DNA of 18,477 nt from CAZWDL01 sp964632995 (GTDB lineage: Bacteria; Bacteroidota; Bacteroidia; Chitinophagales; Saprospiraceae), in NCBI GenBank assembly GCA_964632995.1, contig CAZWDL010000133.1, positions 1-18,477 of the forward strand, given 5' to 3'. The notes below the pieces were generated by a model that made no database searches, had not been told where the DNA came from, and worked only from the letters and a program-made list of their open reading frames with translations. Of the stretch, positions 1-6,798 are shown in pieces. Position 1 is the first letter of the stretch. Each line of letters begins with the position of its first letter. The position numbers and the translations under genes are program-made.

Positions 1-740
1 AACTGCTGTCCGCCGGGCAACCAGCGCGGCGTGCCGTCGCGGTCGAAGCCGGGCGCCGCCCACTCGATACGCTGATCCGGACCGTGGTAGATGCCGACGT
101 AGGAATGATCGCCCCGCCGCGAAACGAAGGCGAGTTTTGATCCGTCGGGCGACCAGACGGGCGAGCCGTTGGAGCCGCGAAGGGAGAAGAGCTGTCCGGC
201 TTCTCCCTCGCCGTCGATAGCGATGGTCCAGATTTGGTTTTTCCGGACAAAGGCCACCCGGTCGGAAGCGGGCGAAACGACGGGGCCGGCGCCTTCGCCT
301 AAGAGAATGGGTTCACCCCCTTCAAAGGGAATGCTATACATCTGTACTTTTTCGGGAAAGGGCTTGGAGAGCGGGTTGACGGGCTCCTCGTCGTCCCAGT
401 TGGAGCCGTGCTCGCCGCCGCGGAGGTAGACGACCCAATTTCCATCGGCGGAGACGGACAGACTGGTGATTTCCTGGCCGTCGTCCTGATCATAAGGCGT
501 CAGTTTGCGGGCCTGGAAGTCGGGCCCTTCCGCCACGTAGACATTGCGCCGTCCTTCCTCGTTGAAGACCCAGGCGATGCGGTCCGTTTCCGCGGAGGCG
601 GTCAGGCCGCCCGGGAAGGGGTAGGAGCAGACGGCTTCGAGGAAGAAGGGGGAGGCATCAGTTTGAGCGGTGATGGGTAAGTTTGGCAGTAATGTGCAAA
701 ATACCAGAAAAATTAGCGGCGAAAGAGATGGTAATTTCAT
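1..740 (-). CDS. Secreted S9-family peptidase-like beta-propeller protein, N-terminal part (3' end outside window)
   Basis: The reverse strand is open from the ATG at 740 to the window edge, about 246 codons. The protein starts with MKLPSLSP and a hydrophobic stretch (LIFLVFCTLLPNLPITAQ, residues 10-27) that reads as a Sec signal peptide with cleavage after TAQ, so it is probably periplasmic or secreted. The mature part contains propeller-type blades of the TolB/PD40 kind: SVSADGNWVVYLRGG near residues 99-113 and SPVWSPDGSKLAFVS near 194-208. The combination of these blades with an NPLSKPFPE segment after the first full blade resembles the N-terminal propeller of dipeptidyl-peptidase/acylaminoacyl-peptidase (S9) proteins. 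The catalytic alpha/beta-hydrolase domain would lie outside the window, so peptidase activity is inferred. A TolB-like propeller protein without a peptidase domain is the alternative. It follows the DUF4143 gene by 76 bp on the same strand, probably without functional linkage. Confidence 0.75.
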   Translation of the reverse strand, partial: MKLPSLSPLIFLVFCTLLPNLPITAQTDASPFFLEAVCSYPFPGGLTASAETDRIAWVFNEEGRRNVYVAEGPDFQARKLTPYDQDDGQEITSLSVSADGNWVVYLRGGEHGSNWDDEEPVNPLSKPFPEKVQMYSIPFEGGEPILLGEGAGPVVSPASDRVAFVRKNQIWTIAIDGEGEAGQLFSLRGSNGSPVWSPDGSKLAFVSRRGDHSYVGIYHGPDQRIEWAAPGFDRDGTPRWLPGGQQ

Positions 741-816
741 CGAATGGGAATTTTAGTGCTAATATAATGCATGTTGCGAACTTGTCAGGCAGAAGATTTT
801 AGCCTCATAGCACTAT

Positions 817-1968
817 TCAAATTTTCAGCCTATCCAAATGCCGCCAGCTAAGTAGTTGCCCATGTTCGGTCTCCCAGTCCCGGTCGCCACCGTAAATGAC
901 GACGGCTTCTTCAACAGGGATGTCAACTACCTTCCGCCACCAGCTCAGATTCTTGAAAAAAGAGCCGGAAAAGGTTCGTCCGGCTTTCAATTCAATGGGA
1001 AGCAGGCGGCCGCCGAGATCGATCAGCAAGTCAATTTCATGGCCCTTGTGGTCGCGCCAGAAATAGATAGGAGGTCGCTCGCCGCGATTATAAAATCGCT
1101 TGCAGATTTCATTGAGGACAAAATTTTCAAAGAGCGCTCCCTTTTGAAAATAGTTGTCGAGCGCTTCTATTGATTTAATGCGCAATATTGAACAGGCCAG
1201 TCCGGTATCGTAGAAGTAAAGCTTTGGCGATTTCGTAATGCGTTTGTTAAAGTTGCGGTAGTAGGGATTTAACCGGTAAACAATGAAGGAGGCCTCCAGT
1301 ACCGAAAGCCAATTCTGGATGGTATTGACACTTACGCCAATACTGTTGGCCATATTACTGTAATTCAGCGTTTGTCCGATATAAGCGGCGCAAACCCCGA
1401 GAAAACGGTAAAAGAGGTTCAAGTTGCCGATATTTTTTACTTGCCGGACATCTCGCTGCACATAGGTCTCTATATAATCGGGATAGAACCGTTCCGGCGG
1501 GATATCGCGATCATAAATACGTGGGTAAAAACCGCGAAAGATCCATTGTTCGTAATCTTCTTCTTTAGGTTTTAACTCAGAAAGGGATAATGGCAATAGA
1601 TAAAACAAGGCGGTACGCCCGGCCAGTGATTGGCTGACCTGCTCCAGCATGAGGAGGTTCTGAGAGCCGGACAAAATAAAGCAGGCGTCCTCATCCTCAT
1701 CCACGATGGTTTGAATGTAAGAAAGCAATTCGGGTATGCGCTGTACTTCATCAATCACCATCCGGTGTCCGGAACGGGCAAACAAGCCTCTTGGGTTGAG
1801 TTGTATCTGTTCCCGGATATCCGGAGCCTCTAGAGAAACGTACGGCAAATCGGAAAACATGGCTCGAAGCAGCGTGGTTTTACCGCCCTGCCGTGGCCCG
1901 GTAACCGACAGCACCGGGTATTTGCCAAGTAATCCGGTTATGGCAGTTGAGATTTCTCTGTTTATCAT
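817..1968 (-). CDS. AAA-type ATPase with C-terminal DUF4143 domain
   Basis: A 383-residue protein, normal length for the DUF4143 ATPase family. The P-loop is GPRQGGKT (residues 24-31), Walker B is MVIDEVQ (70-76), and the sensor-like strand is FILSGSQN (97-104). The segment ETYVQRDVRQ (167-176) is typical of the DUF4143 junction. A winged-helix-like segment follows around 200-232. The C-terminus has a PD-(D/E)XK-like core: HEIDLLID (310-317) and PIELKAG (324-330). Family members bind ATP, are often present in many copies per genome, and have no firmly established function; a DNA-related or toxin-antitoxin-like role has been suggested only by fold. By eye the gene is more AT-rich than the TonB receptor gene in this window, which would fit horizontal acquisition. 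The ATG at 1968 lies exactly at the edge of a perfect inverted repeat that also covers a -7 box, so autoregulation is plausible. The gene appears intact. Confidence 0.93.
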   Translation of the reverse strand: MINREISTAITGLLGKYPVLSVTGPRQGGKTTLLRAMFSDLPYVSLEAPDIREQIQLNPRGLFARSGHRMVIDEVQRIPELLSYIQTIVDEDEDACFILSGSQNLLMLEQVSQSLAGRTALFYLLPLSLSELKPKEEDYEQWIFRGFYPRIYDRDIPPERFYPDYIETYVQRDVRQVKNIGNLNLFYRFLGVCAAYIGQTLNYSNMANSIGVSVNTIQNWLSVLEASFIVYRLNPYYRNFNKRITKSPKLYFYDTGLACSILRIKSIEALDNYFQKGALFENFVLNEICKRFYNRGERPPIYFWRDHKGHEIDLLIDLGGRLLPIELKAGRTFSGSFFKNLSWWRKVVDIPVEEAVVIYGGDRDWETEHGQLLSWRHLDRLKI

Positions 1969-2015
1969 TTGAAAAGTAAATTTTCACCTAAAATAGTGAA
2001 AATTTACTTTTCAAA
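1968..2015. promoter_or_regulatory. Perfect 20-bp inverted repeat over the start of the DUF4143 gene (candidate operator)
   Basis: The left arm TTTGAAAAGTAAATTTTCAC (1968-1987) and its exact reverse complement (1996-2015) are separated by an 8-nt spacer. The arm is itself nearly repetitive (AAAAGTAAATTTT), so it offers several half-sites. It abuts the start codon and overlaps the candidate -7 box at 2012-2019. If transcription starts about 7 nt after that box, most of the distal arm is not transcribed in full. That favours a DNA operator over an RNA hairpin, although this is inference. Confidence 0.7.
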
Positions 2016-2019
2016 ACTA
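2012..2019 (-). promoter_or_regulatory. Candidate Bacteroidota -7 promoter box of the DUF4143 gene
   Basis: On the minus strand the octamer reads TAGTTTTG, a perfect match to the Bacteroidota TAnnTTTG -7 element, 44 nt upstream of the ATG. I see no clear TTG/TTTG -33 element at the expected distance, so this is only moderately supported. Confidence 0.4.
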
Positions 2020-2062
2020 AATTATCGCCATTGATAGTTAATTAATCCAGTTAAAATAAGCG

Positions 2063-2635
2063 CTAAGACGTAGGAAACAGCTTTTCGACAGCAAGGGCGC
2101 CGGTTATATCGCTTGCCAGCGTCTGGCCCGTTTTGTAAATATGGGTCAGCTGATACTCTTCGCCGGAGGGCCGGAGGTGTTGTTCCAACTGACGATCCGG
2201 AAGGTTCAGGATCCAGTATTCGCGGATGCCGGCGGCGGCGTAGATGGGCTTTTTAACCCTCCGGTCTTTTTTCAGGGTCGTATCGGCTACTTCGATGAGA
2301 ATGAGCACATCCTCCGGACGAGGATGGCTGTCGGCATAGAAATTTTCCTTTGGCTTCAATATGGCCAAATCGGGTTCAGGTTCTGATAGATCACCCACCA
2401 TTATGGGGCTTTGCACGCGAACAATTACTGAATCGCCCAGTACTTTATAGAACAATTGATTCAATAGATCAACACAGGCTGCATGAAAATCGCCAACCGG
2501 GCTCATCCAAACAATTTGACCGTTTAACAATTCCACCCGGGCGTCCTCGTCCAGAATGCCGGACGCCGCCATACGATGATAATCTTCTACCGTCCAGCGG
2601 TAGAGATCCAGGGATATGTCGGAGTTGGGAAGCAT
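2063..2635 (-). CDS. Uma2 family endonuclease-fold protein
   Basis: A 190-residue protein, the usual size for Uma2 (DUF820). Family signatures are all visible: VELLNGQIVWMSP (residues 34-46), SEPEPDLAILKP (84-95) carrying the putative metal-binding Asp, LILIEVADTTLKKD (111-124) with the catalytic-type Glu, and KKPIYAAAGIREYWILNL (128-145). These match the restriction-endonuclease-like PD-(D/E)XK core found in Uma2 proteins. No substrate or pathway is established for the family. Copies are often numerous in cyanobacteria and some Bacteroidota, and some are associated with mobile DNA. The start at 2635 gives a normal N-terminus. The gene lies 94 bp upstream of the DUF4143 ATPase on the same strand, with the operator-like palindrome between them, so separate transcription is likely. 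Its upstream region carries a 19-nt motif also found upstream of the acetyltransferase. Confidence 0.92.
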   Translation of the reverse strand: MLPNSDISLDLYRWTVEDYHRMAASGILDEDARVELLNGQIVWMSPVGDFHAACVDLLNQLFYKVLGDSVIVRVQSPIMVGDLSEPEPDLAILKPKENFYADSHPRPEDVLILIEVADTTLKKDRRVKKPIYAAAGIREYWILNLPDRQLEQHLRPSGEEYQLTHIYKTGQTLASDITGALAVEKLFPTS

Positions 2636-2672
2636 GTAGTAAAAATACGCTTTTTCGCCATCAGAATCGAAT

Positions 2673-2691
2673 TTTATACTCGACGTAAATT
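2673..2691. repeat. 19-nt motif shared with 3759-3777 (copy 1, upstream of Uma2)
   Basis: The sequence TTTATACTCGACGTAAATT differs at one position from the copy at 3759-3777. It lies 38-56 nt upstream of the Uma2 start, in a position suitable for promoter-level control. A nearby GTTTTTCAAAC-like segment (minus strand, about 2693-2703) also has a counterpart near the other copy. Confidence 0.55.
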
Positions 2692-3018
2692 GGTTTGAAA
2701 AACTTCTTAAACCATTTCGACGCCAGTATAGACGAGTTCCTTAGTCGTTAGATTTGACCTTTTTCGAAAACGACTTGGGGACAAGGAGGTTGGGTGAAAA
2801 TCTAATTTTACATGGTACCTTACTCTCCCTGTCTCCCAGGGCTAACGAATTATAGAGAAAATTAATCCGTTTTTTCCGGCAACAACTCGGATTGACGGCT
2901 TTAGGGTACTTCTACGGTTCAATATTCGTCGGTTCCTCCCCGCCCAGGCTTGGTCGGGTAAATGTTCTTATGTTCTGTAAGTCCAGGGAAAAATTAAAAA
3001 ATAGAGTTAATAGTTTGG

Positions 3019-3050
3019 AACAGAAGAACAGAAAAACAGGAGAACCGCAG
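3019..3050. repeat. Tandem octamer array, 4 units (AACAGAAG / AACAGAAA / AACAGGAG / AACCGCAG)
   Basis: Four consecutive 8-mers in exact register. Three of the four unit types (AACAGAAG, AACAGGAG, AACCGCAG) recur in the larger array at 11039-11110. It is purine-rich on the plus strand and intergenic. Confidence 0.75.
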
Positions 3051-3099
3051 AAGTAACCGAACATCGCTGGCCCCGTCTCCCAGTCCCCTAGTCCCCCCA

Positions 3100-3690
3100 C
3101 TAAAGTCCTCGTACCACTCTGCAGGGATTACCATAGGCTAGTACATCGGCGGGGATGTCTTTAGTCACCACCGATCCGGCGCCGATCGTTGTATTGTCGC
3201 CGATACTGACGCCGGGAAAAATGACCGTATTTCCACCGATCCAGACATTGTCGCCGATATTAACCGGCGCGGCCTGCGTCCGGTAAACGGCCGTTCCATC
3301 GCCTTCTTTCCAGTCTGACCGTATTCGCTCACCGGCCGGCAGTGGGTGATAGGCGGTGTAGATCTGCACCGCCGGCGCAATCAGCCCGTTCTTCCCGATG
3401 CGGATGTGGTGGCAGTCGAGAAAGATACAGTTCATATTTACGAAAGTGTGATCGCCTATCGACAGGTGCGCACCGTATTCGCAGAAAAAGGGCGCTTCGA
3501 TCCAGACGCCCTCCCCTTTATGGGCCATCAGTTCTGAGAGCAGGGTGGTTTTACGGTCGGGATCGTCGGAAGGGGTGTTATTGAAGTCGGCGGTCAGTCT
3601 TCTTGCCCGGTGGTACATGTCCAGCAGCTCGGCATCGCGGCTGTTATAGTACTCGCCCGCCAGCATTTTTTGCTTTTCGGATAAAATCAT
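3100..3690 (-). CDS. maa: Maltose/sugar O-acetyltransferase (left-handed beta-helix)
   Basis: A 196-residue protein matching the maltose O-acetyltransferase / galactoside acetyltransferase family in length and order. The N-terminal Mac-type helical region begins EKQKMLAGEYYNSRDAEL (residues 5-22). Hexapeptide repeats follow, including LSIGDHTFVN (76-85), IRIGKNGLIAP (96-106), VNIGDNVWIGG (143-153) and VSIGDNTTIGAGSVVTKDI (161-179). The presumed catalytic His is in TAYHPL (H115). The C-terminus AYGNPCRVVRGL is typical. Such enzymes transfer acetyl from acetyl-CoA to a sugar hydroxyl in the cytoplasm. The exact sugar cannot be read from sequence, so maa is a family-level symbol. It is monocistronic by spacing. 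Confidence 0.92.
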   Translation of the reverse strand: MILSEKQKMLAGEYYNSRDAELLDMYHRARRLTADFNNTPSDDPDRKTTLLSELMAHKGEGVWIEAPFFCEYGAHLSIGDHTFVNMNCIFLDCHHIRIGKNGLIAPAVQIYTAYHPLPAGERIRSDWKEGDGTAVYRTQAAPVNIGDNVWIGGNTVIFPGVSIGDNTTIGAGSVVTKDIPADVLAYGNPCRVVRGL

Positions 3691-3758
3691 AGTCAGGAAT
3701 TGGGTGATGGATGTTTGAAAAAACTAAACAAATCATGATCTCAAGGGGTCCGTCCGGA

Positions 3759-3777
3759 TTTATACTCTACGTAAATT
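3759..3777. repeat. 19-nt motif shared with 2673-2691 (copy 2, upstream of acetyltransferase)
   Basis: TTTATACTCTACGTAAATT, with 18 of 19 positions identical to the copy upstream of Uma2. It lies 69-87 nt upstream of the acetyltransferase start, in the same orientation relative to that gene as copy 1 is to Uma2. Confidence 0.55.
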
Positions 3778-3948
3778 ATGCCTACGATAAATGTCGGCAT
3801 GCTGACCGCAAGCGTCAGTATAACCTGAAAAGAAAAGCTCAGGCAAATATTGTGACGGACTGACATTAGTCAATGTATAATTATTTTATTGAGCGCACAG
3901 GTGGAATATAATTTCAAAAATATGAAAGGAATAGTTTTTTATTTTGCA

Positions 3949-3956
3949 TACCTTTG
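3949..3956 (+). promoter_or_regulatory. Candidate -7 promoter box for the TonB-dependent receptor
   Basis: TACCTTTG matches TAnnTTTG perfectly and lies 186 nt before the preferred receptor start, which implies a long leader. No good -33 element is seen, so this is tentative. Confidence 0.35.
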
Positions 3957-4141
3957 ATTGTCAGTGGTTTGTAATGTATTTTGCCTGGAAGGTACTTTCC
4001 TGTCTCCCGTCTAAAAAAAGGGATCGTTCGTAGATATAAACTTGATTTGGGATAGGGGAAGGGACTAATTGCGGCATCATCTTTTCCGAAAAGTTCTTCA
4101 TGAAATCACCCGGCTTTTTAACCTCAAACCTATCTCCGTCC

Positions 4142-6490
4142 ATGTCTTTAAAATATTCATTCACCCTTTTGCTGTTTCTGTCAGGCACGGTATCCACCCT
4201 GTACGGACAAGCGGAGGTAACCCTCAGCGGCTATCTGCGCGACAGCAGCAACGGCGAAGCGCTCATCGGCGCCAATGTCTATGTCCCCGAACTCGAAACC
4301 GGCCTCGCCACCAATGTCTACGGTTTCTATTCGCTCTCGCTTCCCCCGGGTACCTATACCGTAAAGTTCAGCTACCTGGGTTTCGAGTCCCAGACGCGTG
4401 AGATTGAGCTGCAGCGCAATACGACGCTCAACGTGGAACTCGTTCCCGAAGGCGTGCAGATTGATGAAGTGGTCGTAGTGGCGGAGCAAGCCAACCGCAA
4501 CGTCACTGATATCGAGATGAGCGTAGAGAAACTCAACGTGGCCACTATAAAAATGATGCCGCAGGTGCTGGGAGAAGTGGATCTGGTGCGTAGTATTCTG
4601 TTGCTACCCGGGGTGAGCACCGTGGGCGAAGGCGCTACGGGTTTCAACGTCCGCGGCGGCGGCGCGGATCAGAACCTCATCCTGCTGGACGAGGCGATCG
4701 TCTACAATTCCTCTCACCTGTTCGGTCTGTTCTCCGTGTTCAATGCCGATGCGGTGAAGGATGTACAGTTATACAAAGGCGGCATTCCCGCCCGCTACGG
4801 CGGCCGCCTGTCGTCCGTCCTCGACGTCCGTCAGCGCGAAGGCAACAACAAGAACTTTGCCATGTCGGGCGGCGTCGGTCTGATTTCCAGCCGGCTGACC
4901 CTGGAAGGGCCGCTGCAGAAAGACAAGAGCTCCTACATCGTATCGGGACGCAGTTCCTACGGTCACCTCTTCCTGAAGTTCGTTCCGGATCTGGCTGATA
5001 ACGTGGTTTATTTCTACGACCTCAACGCCAAGGTGAACTACACGATCAACGATCGCAACCGCATCTTCCTGTCGGGCTATTTCGGAAAGGATGTGTTTAA
5101 CTTCGGCGACGATTTTACCTCCAACTGGGGCAATGCTACCGGTACCCTCCGTTGGAATCACCTGTTTAACGAAAAGCTGTTTTCCAACTTCACGCTGGTG
5201 GCCAGCGACTACGGCTATGCCTTCGGCGTACCGGAGGGAACCAACGCCTTCGAGTGGAACGCCAAAATCATCAGTTATCAGGCCAAAGCCGATTTTTCCT
5301 ATTTCCTAAACCCCGGACTGGAGCTGGACTTCGGACTCAATGCTACTTATTACCGCTTCCATCCCGGATTGGCCAGGGGAATAGGGGAGGAATCATTTTT
5401 TAATGAAATCGATATCCCGCATAAGTATGCTTTCGAGCCGGCGGCTTTTGTAAGTCTGGAACAAAAGGTCTCGGACCGGCTGACCTTGCAGTACGGGCTG
5501 CGCTTCGCATCTTTCCTGAATACCGGCCGGGGAGAAGTGTATGAATACGAAGACGGCATCCCCACCGACGAAGACGCGATCATCGATACGGCTTATTACG
5601 GGCCGGGGGAAGTGATCAGAGATTTCCACGGCCTGGAACCTCGCTTTTCCGCGAACTACGTTTTCAATCCGGAAAATTCCGTCAAGCTGAGCTACAACCG
5701 GATGCAGCAGTTCATCCACCTCGTTTCCAACACCACCTCCGCTACCCCGATCGACATCTGGACACCCAGCGGCCCCTACGTCGATCCGGCGATCGTCGAT
5801 CAGGTGGCGATCGGCTACTTCCGCAATTTCGGTGATAATGCCTACGAAGCATCCGTCGAGGCTTACTACAAGCGCTTTCAGAACCTGCTGGATTACAAGG
5901 ACGGCGCCGAGTTGCTGCTCAACGAAACGCTGGAAACCGAGCTACTGCAGGGCGACGGCCGCGCCTACGGCCTGGAATTCATCGTGCGCAAAAACCAGGG
6001 ACGCCTGACCGGCTGGGTGAGCTATACGCTGTCGCGCTCGGAGCGGCAGATAGAAGGGATCAACAACGGGGAGTACTATCCTTCAAACTACGACAAGCTG
6101 CACGACCTGACGCTGGTCGGTTCCTGGGCCATCAATCCCAAGCTGACGCTGTCGGGGAATTTTGCCTTTATGTCGGGGCGGCCTATCACCTATCCGGAGG
6201 CGCGCTACAACTTCGAAGGGGTGGTCATCCCGGTTTACGAAAACCGCAACGGCGCCCGCACCCCGGTCTACCACCGCCTGGATCTGGCGCTGAACTGGAA
6301 ACCCAACAAAAATCCCGATAAGCGTTGGAAGGGCGAGTGGGTATTTGGCGTATACAACCTCTACGGTCGCCGCAATCCCTATTCGATTTTCTTCCGGCAG
6401 AATGAGGATAATCCTCAAATGACCGAGGCGGTGCGGCTTTCCGTCTTCGGCGCGCCGCTGCCGTACGTGACGTATAACTTTAAGTTTTAG
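4142..6490 (+). CDS. TonB-dependent outer-membrane receptor with carboxypeptidase-regulatory-like N-terminal domain
   Basis: An outer-membrane beta-barrel transporter energised by TonB. From the ATG at 4142 the protein has 782 residues and begins with a clean signal peptide (MSLKYSFTLLLFLSGT..., cleavage near YGQ-AE at residue 23). The in-frame ATG at 4100 would add 14 residues ahead of that signal, so I prefer 4142. Residues 26-102 form the regulatory-like beta-sandwich (LSGYLRDSSNGEALIGANV). The plug domain follows, with FNVRGGGADQNLILLDEA (168-185) and YKGGIPARYGGRLSSVLD (211-228). The rest is barrel, ending in YNFKF with the usual terminal aromatic. It is shorter than SusC (about 1000 aa). 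A DUF4249 lipoprotein follows on the same strand, a pairing common in Bacteroidota. Substrate unknown. Confidence 0.93.
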   Translation: MSLKYSFTLLLFLSGTVSTLYGQAEVTLSGYLRDSSNGEALIGANVYVPELETGLATNVYGFYSLSLPPGTYTVKFSYLGFESQTREIELQRNTTLNVELVPEGVQIDEVVVVAEQANRNVTDIEMSVEKLNVATIKMMPQVLGEVDLVRSILLLPGVSTVGEGATGFNVRGGGADQNLILLDEAIVYNSSHLFGLFSVFNADAVKDVQLYKGGIPARYGGRLSSVLDVRQREGNNKNFAMSGGVGLISSRLTLEGPLQKDKSSYIVSGRSSYGHLFLKFVPDLADNVVYFYDLNAKVNYTINDRNRIFLSGYFGKDVFNFGDDFTSNWGNATGTLRWNHLFNEKLFSNFTLVASDYGYAFGVPEGTNAFEWNAKIISYQAKADFSYFLNPGLELDFGLNATYYRFHPGLARGIGEESFFNEIDIPHKYAFEPAAFVSLEQKVSDRLTLQYGLRFASFLNTGRGEVYEYEDGIPTDEDAIIDTAYYGPGEVIRDFHGLEPRFSANYVFNPENSVKLSYNRMQQFIHLVSNTTSATPIDIWTPSGPYVDPAIVDQVAIGYFRNFGDNAYEASVEAYYKRFQNLLDYKDGAELLLNETLETELLQGDGRAYGLEFIVRKNQGRLTGWVSYTLSRSERQIEGINNGEYYPSNYDKLHDLTLVGSWAINPKLTLSGNFAFMSGRPITYPEARYNFEGVVIPVYENRNGARTPVYHRLDLALNWKPNKNPDKRWKGEWVFGVYNLYGRRNPYSIFFRQNEDNPQMTEAVRLSVFGAPLPYVTYNFKF

Positions 6491-6526
6491 ATCTTTCTTT
6501 GACAATTTTTGTGAGCGATCCAAATG

Positions 6527-6782
6527 TTGGGGTTGCCGTCGGCTCCGCCTCGGCTGCCTGTTGGGATCGGGGTGCTACCGCCCCCCTCCTGTAGGGGCTC
6601 GGTTGCTTCGCTCCCTCGCTGAGGGGGCCGCTCTAGCAGACTTGGTACATTATCCCGGATAAGAGTACTATGCTTGTTAGAGCCGCCCCACAACGAGGGA
6701 GCGCAGTGACCGAGTCCCCACAACCCTGAAGCAACTGCTTCAGGGCCCCCACAAGCAGTCGCGCGTAGCGCCGACAATCCCA
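6527..6782. repeat. 256-bp nested imperfect inverted repeat between receptor and DUF4249 genes
   Basis: The inner arms are 6591-6638 and 6675-6721 (48 and 47 nt, roughly 80% complementary by hand alignment), sharing CTCGGT, CGCTCCCTCG and GGCTCTA/GCTCTAG-type blocks around a 36-nt centre. The outer arms, about 6527-6568 and 6746-6782, also pair (TTGGG, TCGGC, CTGC, TGT blocks). A side hairpin sits between inner and outer arms on the right at 6724-6745. The whole intergenic region would fold as one long branched stem. It has no coding capacity of its own. It looks like a MITE- or REP-like intergenic element, or a structured leader for the downstream gene. Confidence 0.7.
6724..6745. repeat. 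Perfect 10-bp hairpin inside the nested repeat element
   Basis: CCCTGAAGCA (6724-6733) and TGCTTCAGGG (6736-6745) are exact reverse complements with a 2-nt loop. It is not followed by a T-run, so it is not an obvious intrinsic terminator. Confidence 0.75.
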
Positions 6783-6798
6783 ATCGAAAATAACCATT

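Larger units (their letters stand above)
2636..3099. other. 464-bp intergenic stretch between Uma2 and acetyltransferase genes
   Basis: No convincing gene is present. The Uma2-proximal end holds the 19-nt shared motif (2673-2691). The distal end holds the octamer array (3019-3050), followed by a C-rich stretch at 3071-3099 built from CCAGTCC-like units. A similar phrase, CTGTCTCCCAG, occurs near 2829. The middle (about 2700-2950) shows nothing I recognise. A short minus-strand frame running through the end of this region (2912-3100) encodes only the low-complexity repeat. Confidence 0.6.
3691..4141. other. 451-bp intergenic stretch between divergent acetyltransferase and TonB receptor genes
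   Basis: This region must carry promoters for both divergent genes. It holds the second copy of the 19-nt motif (3759-3777), a near-palindrome GTCGGCATGCTGAC (3793-3806), a small TGAC-ATTA-GTCA inverted repeat (about 3862-3873), and a perfect -7 box at 3949-3956. No gene is supported; the minus-strand frame at 3961-4197 lacks recognisable features and overlaps the receptor start. Confidence 0.55.

Noticed and set aside
817..2635. DUF4143 ATPase plus Uma2 as a two-gene defence or toxin-antitoxin system
   Set aside because: Both have PD-(D/E)XK-like folds and are adjacent, but a promoter and operator-like palindrome separate them, and neither family has a known link to the other; adjacency alone is not enough.
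3961..4197. Minus-strand frame of 78 codons upstream of the TonB receptor
   Set aside because: It overlaps the receptor signal-peptide region, and there is no recognisable domain or promoter; the region is better read as leader/promoter DNA.
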